This document shows positions 61,862 through 64,000 of a DNA stretch of 64,000 bases, one piece after another. The DNA lies in contig JABTUP010000013.1 in the NCBI GenBank assembly GCA_015075325.1, positions 1 to 64,000 on the forward strand, given 5' to 3'. This DNA is from Flavobacteriales bacterium. Its GTDB lineage: Bacteria; Bacteroidota; Bacteroidia; Flavobacteriales_E; Vicingaceae. The notes beneath the pieces were generated by a model. That model had not been told where the DNA came from. It ran no database searches and saw only the letters and a program-made list of their open reading frames with translations. The position numbers were made by a program, and so were the translations under genes. The stretch's first letter is position 1; every line of letters starts with the position of its first letter.

Positions 61862-62644
61862 ATGAGAAGTAAATATTTAATAGTGGTAATTGCGTCGTTG
61901 TTCCTTTCATGTAAAGATGTAAGAAAAGAATACTTCCCGAATGGCGTACTTAGAAGTGAAATAGAATATAAAGATGGTATTCCTAACGGTATGTATAGAA
62001 TCTATTACTCTAATGGCATTATTCAAGAGGAGGTATTACAAGTTAACGGAAAATTTGAAGGAGAAGGTAATAGTTATTATGAAAATGGACAATTAAAAGC
62101 GAAAGTACAATTTAAAAATGGACTGCAAGAAGGATTATTAATAGAGTATTATGAAGATGGTAAGATAAAATCGAAACAAAATTTTAAAAAGAGTAAATTA
62201 GAGGGAGAATATCAGTCGTATTGGAAGAATGGAAAAGTATCAATGGAAGCATTGATGAAAAATGATACAGCTTTGTATTATATTGAATATGATAGTTTAG
62301 GGAATTGGAAAGGGGAAGATAGAGAATGCCATGTGGAGATACCTAAAGATGAATTGTACTTAGGAGAAGAATATTCAATAAAATTTAATGTAGCAGGTCC
62401 TTTTAGTAAAGAAGATAAACTACAAGTAAGTATGATGGTTTATCAAACAGGAGGTGAAAAATATCCACAAATTTATTTTATGGATATAAAAAAACCTGAA
62501 CTAAAGTTCACACCACCTCGTGAAGGGAAATGGGATGTTGTAGGTGGAATCTTTTTAAACAGAGGAGGTAAGATAGTATGGAGTTATGACCAGAAAGAAT
62601 ATTCTTTTAATGTGCTAGAAAAAGAGTCTATAAGTATGAAATAA
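61862..62644 (+). CDS. MORN-repeat lipoprotein
   Basis: The start is the ATG at 61862 (MRSKYLIVVIASLFLSC), giving a lipobox with Cys17; an earlier frame start overlaps the RHS tip gene. About six MORN/YwqK-type repeats follow (YFPNGVLRSEIEYKDGIPNG, YYSNGIIQEEVLQVNGKFEG, YYENGQLKAKVQFKNG, YYEDGKIKSKQNF, YWKNGKVSMEA), then a beta domain with EYDSLGNWKGEDRE and LYLGEEYSIKFNVAGP. YwqK-type proteins are annotated as antitoxins in some toxin loci. Pairing with RHS tips suggests an immunity role (inference). Confidence 0.82.
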   Translation: MRSKYLIVVIASLFLSCKDVRKEYFPNGVLRSEIEYKDGIPNGMYRIYYSNGIIQEEVLQVNGKFEGEGNSYYENGQLKAKVQFKNGLQEGLLIEYYEDGKIKSKQNFKKSKLEGEYQSYWKNGKVSMEALMKNDTALYYIEYDSLGNWKGEDRECHVEIPKDELYLGEEYSIKFNVAGPFSKEDKLQVSMMVYQTGGEKYPQIYFMDIKKPELKFTPPREGKWDVVGGIFLNRGGKIVWSYDQKEYSFNVLEKESISMK

Positions 62645-62744
62645 CGAATAAATAGATATAATTCATCATTGATTGATATTTGATCCATGTCTTCATACAC
62701 GAGCAAATTACAATTCTTAGATAAGATATTAGTAAATTAGAGAA

Positions 62745-63854
62745 ATGAAATTATGCCTTTTTTCTACTCCATTTTTTTATCCGTTTGGAAGTATTATGCC
62801 AAACAGTGCACAAAATTTGAACCATGGTGGCTATCGCTATGGATTTAACACTCAAAAATCGGATGCAGAAATTACAGGAGCTTGGGGAAGCCATTATACA
62901 GCAGAACACTGGATGTACGATGCTCGATTAGGTAGAAGATGGAATACTGACCCTGTGCCAGCAGAATGGGAAAGCCCTTATGCGGTTAATAGAAATAATC
63001 CGATTTTATATAGTGATCCTAACGGAGATATACCAATTGGGGCATGGTTGAAAACTGCAGGTCAGAATATTAAGAATTTTGTTAGAACGAAAATATTGGG
63101 CAAGACGGCAACAGTTGGTAAAAGAAGTGTTCCCAAACCAAAGCCAGGACCTGGTCCTCAAAAGACAGGTTATAATGGCCCAAAAGGCGATTGGAGAGGC
63201 TTAGCTAATTTATTTAGAAGTGGCATTGGAAATACAGCACCAACAGGCAGAATGGTTAATATAGGGTTTGATGATACAGAGTCAGTGTCTGGAACATTGT
63301 CATCACAAGGTAATCCGATTGACAGAACGCAACGCTTTAATTTTGGAAATGTAATTTCAGATCACCCAAAAAATAAGATTACTGGAGTTCAATTTAGTGC
63401 TGATGCCAGCGGTGATGGATCCATTGCTTGGTTAGGTTTCTTTAACGTTAAAGGATTAACAGGTAATGGAAGAGGGTGGTCTATAGCCAATAGTGGTTTA
63501 CAGAATATTATTCCAACATGGAGCGACCCAATGTCGGTAGATTACATGGAAGGACGAAGTGGAATAATACCAGGGTTAAATTTATTACCTACAGCATTAG
63601 TAAATTATGCAGGTGATAAGCAGGGAGTTTTGGGAGGTTTATTGGGAGGAACAATGGCATGGACAGGAAATGTGTTTAATAGAATTAATCCAGCATTGGG
63701 AAGAATAACCTCGCTAGAAGTACAGTATAGGTCTCTTACGAATACTCAGGCAGCCTTTACGTTACAATACAAAGCAAGGGTATGGCAAAAGTATGATGAG
63801 AATAAATCTCCTTTTATCAGGGCTTGGCATAGATTATGGTACGGGTACGATTAG
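62745..63854 (+). CDS. Orphan RHS tip protein 2
   Basis: The 369-residue protein starts MKLCLFSTPFFYPFGSIMPN, where the YPFGSIMPN RHS junction follows a short non-homologous start. The core is YRYGFNTQKSDAEITGAWGSHY, YDARLGRRWNTDPVPAEWESPYAVNRNNPILYSDPNGD. The variable part (about 95-369) includes a Pro/Lys/Gly linker and a Gly-rich region with no recognised toxin motif. It follows the MORN lipoprotein by 100 bases, repeating the MORN-then-tip order of the previous pair. Confidence 0.75.
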   Translation: MKLCLFSTPFFYPFGSIMPNSAQNLNHGGYRYGFNTQKSDAEITGAWGSHYTAEHWMYDARLGRRWNTDPVPAEWESPYAVNRNNPILYSDPNGDIPIGAWLKTAGQNIKNFVRTKILGKTATVGKRSVPKPKPGPGPQKTGYNGPKGDWRGLANLFRSGIGNTAPTGRMVNIGFDDTESVSGTLSSQGNPIDRTQRFNFGNVISDHPKNKITGVQFSADASGDGSIAWLGFFNVKGLTGNGRGWSIANSGLQNIIPTWSDPMSVDYMEGRSGIIPGLNLLPTALVNYAGDKQGVLGGLLGGTMAWTGNVFNRINPALGRITSLEVQYRSLTNTQAAFTLQYKARVWQKYDENKSPFIRAWHRLWYGYD

Positions 63855-63873
63855 TAAATAATTAGAGCTGTCT

Positions 63874-64000
63874 ATGAAAAAATACATTTTCATACTATTT
63901 TTAAGCATTACACATCTTCATTTACATGCTCAAAACTTGGTGAAAGACCCAAGTTTTGAGGAGTATGTAAGATGTCCTCAAAATATCATTCAAGATATTA
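63874..64000 (+). CDS. Start of a secreted protein (cut by window edge)
   Basis: From the ATG at 63874 the frame reads MKKYIFILFLSITHLHLHAQ, a signal peptide, then NLVKDPSFEEYVRCPQNI. The NLV-x-x-PSFE-x-Y-x-x-CP text is the start of a Bacteroidota family of secreted or OmpA-type proteins. The rest lies outside the window. Confidence 0.75.
   Translation, partial: MKKYIFILFLSITHLHLHAQNLVKDPSFEEYVRCPQNIIQDI

Overview
The window is AT-rich DNA from a member of the Bacteroidota, most likely Flavobacteriia or a close relative. The evidence is: short SigA-type primary sigma factor of 289 residues, start sites preceded by TAnnTTTG -7 boxes, two proteins with C-terminal type IX secretion sorting domains, a PorE-like OmpA lipoprotein, TonB-dependent receptors with carboxypeptidase-like N-terminal domains, and intergenic palindromic repeats typical of this phylum. 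No ribosomal RNA gene is visible, so no finer placement is attempted.

Bases 1-48,500 are mostly core genome. In order they hold: the start of aroE; a secreted protein with a possible internal thioester; queE; the PorE-like lipoprotein; a CvfB-type S1 protein; a TonB-type outer-membrane protein; a DEAD-box helicase; trmH; the primary sigma factor; pnp and rpsO; pyrE; and a Nudix hydrolase. A cobalamin riboswitch (about 23,770-23,946, minus strand) heads a run of minus-strand genes down to about 16,480: two T9SS-secreted proteins, a BtuB-like receptor, a YncE/DUF5074-like lipoprotein, a Dph6-like ATP pyrophosphatase and an endonuclease/exonuclease/phosphatase protein. A second coherent operon (32,823-29,284) encodes a CDP-alcohol phosphatidyltransferase, a DUF4833 protein, inositol-3-phosphate synthase, a PgpA-type phosphatase and a GtrA protein, which together look like an inositol-phospholipid pathway. 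Further on come ychF, a MacAB/Lol-like three-gene exporter, a K+/H+ antiporter with a universal stress protein, yebC, ribBA, an LptF/G permease, a sugar-nucleotide epimerase, two glycosyltransferases and dapD.

From a tRNA-Arg(ACG) gene at 48,443 onward the character changes to an accessory region. A large RHS gene lacks its N-terminal part and is followed by three small genes. A mobile-element-like module (53.7-58.2 kb) follows: a divergent XRE regulator, an AAA-type ATPase and two overlapping tyrosine recombinases, with strongly T-poor coding strands. The second recombinase lacks two catalytic residues. Next is a 1.3-kb segment bounded by inverted repeats of about 60 bp that contain related hairpins. 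It encloses one unknown gene followed directly by an attC-like hairpin. The window ends with two tandem modules, each a MORN-repeat protein followed by an orphan RHS tip gene. The first MORN protein is a chimera that begins with an RHS-derived leader. The last gene is the start of a secreted protein.

The most promising novel material is the ATPase/dual-recombinase module with its regularly spaced operator-like repeats, the inverted-repeat cassette, and the MORN/RHS-tip array. Function assignments there are inference from domain patterns read by eye; no database search was possible.
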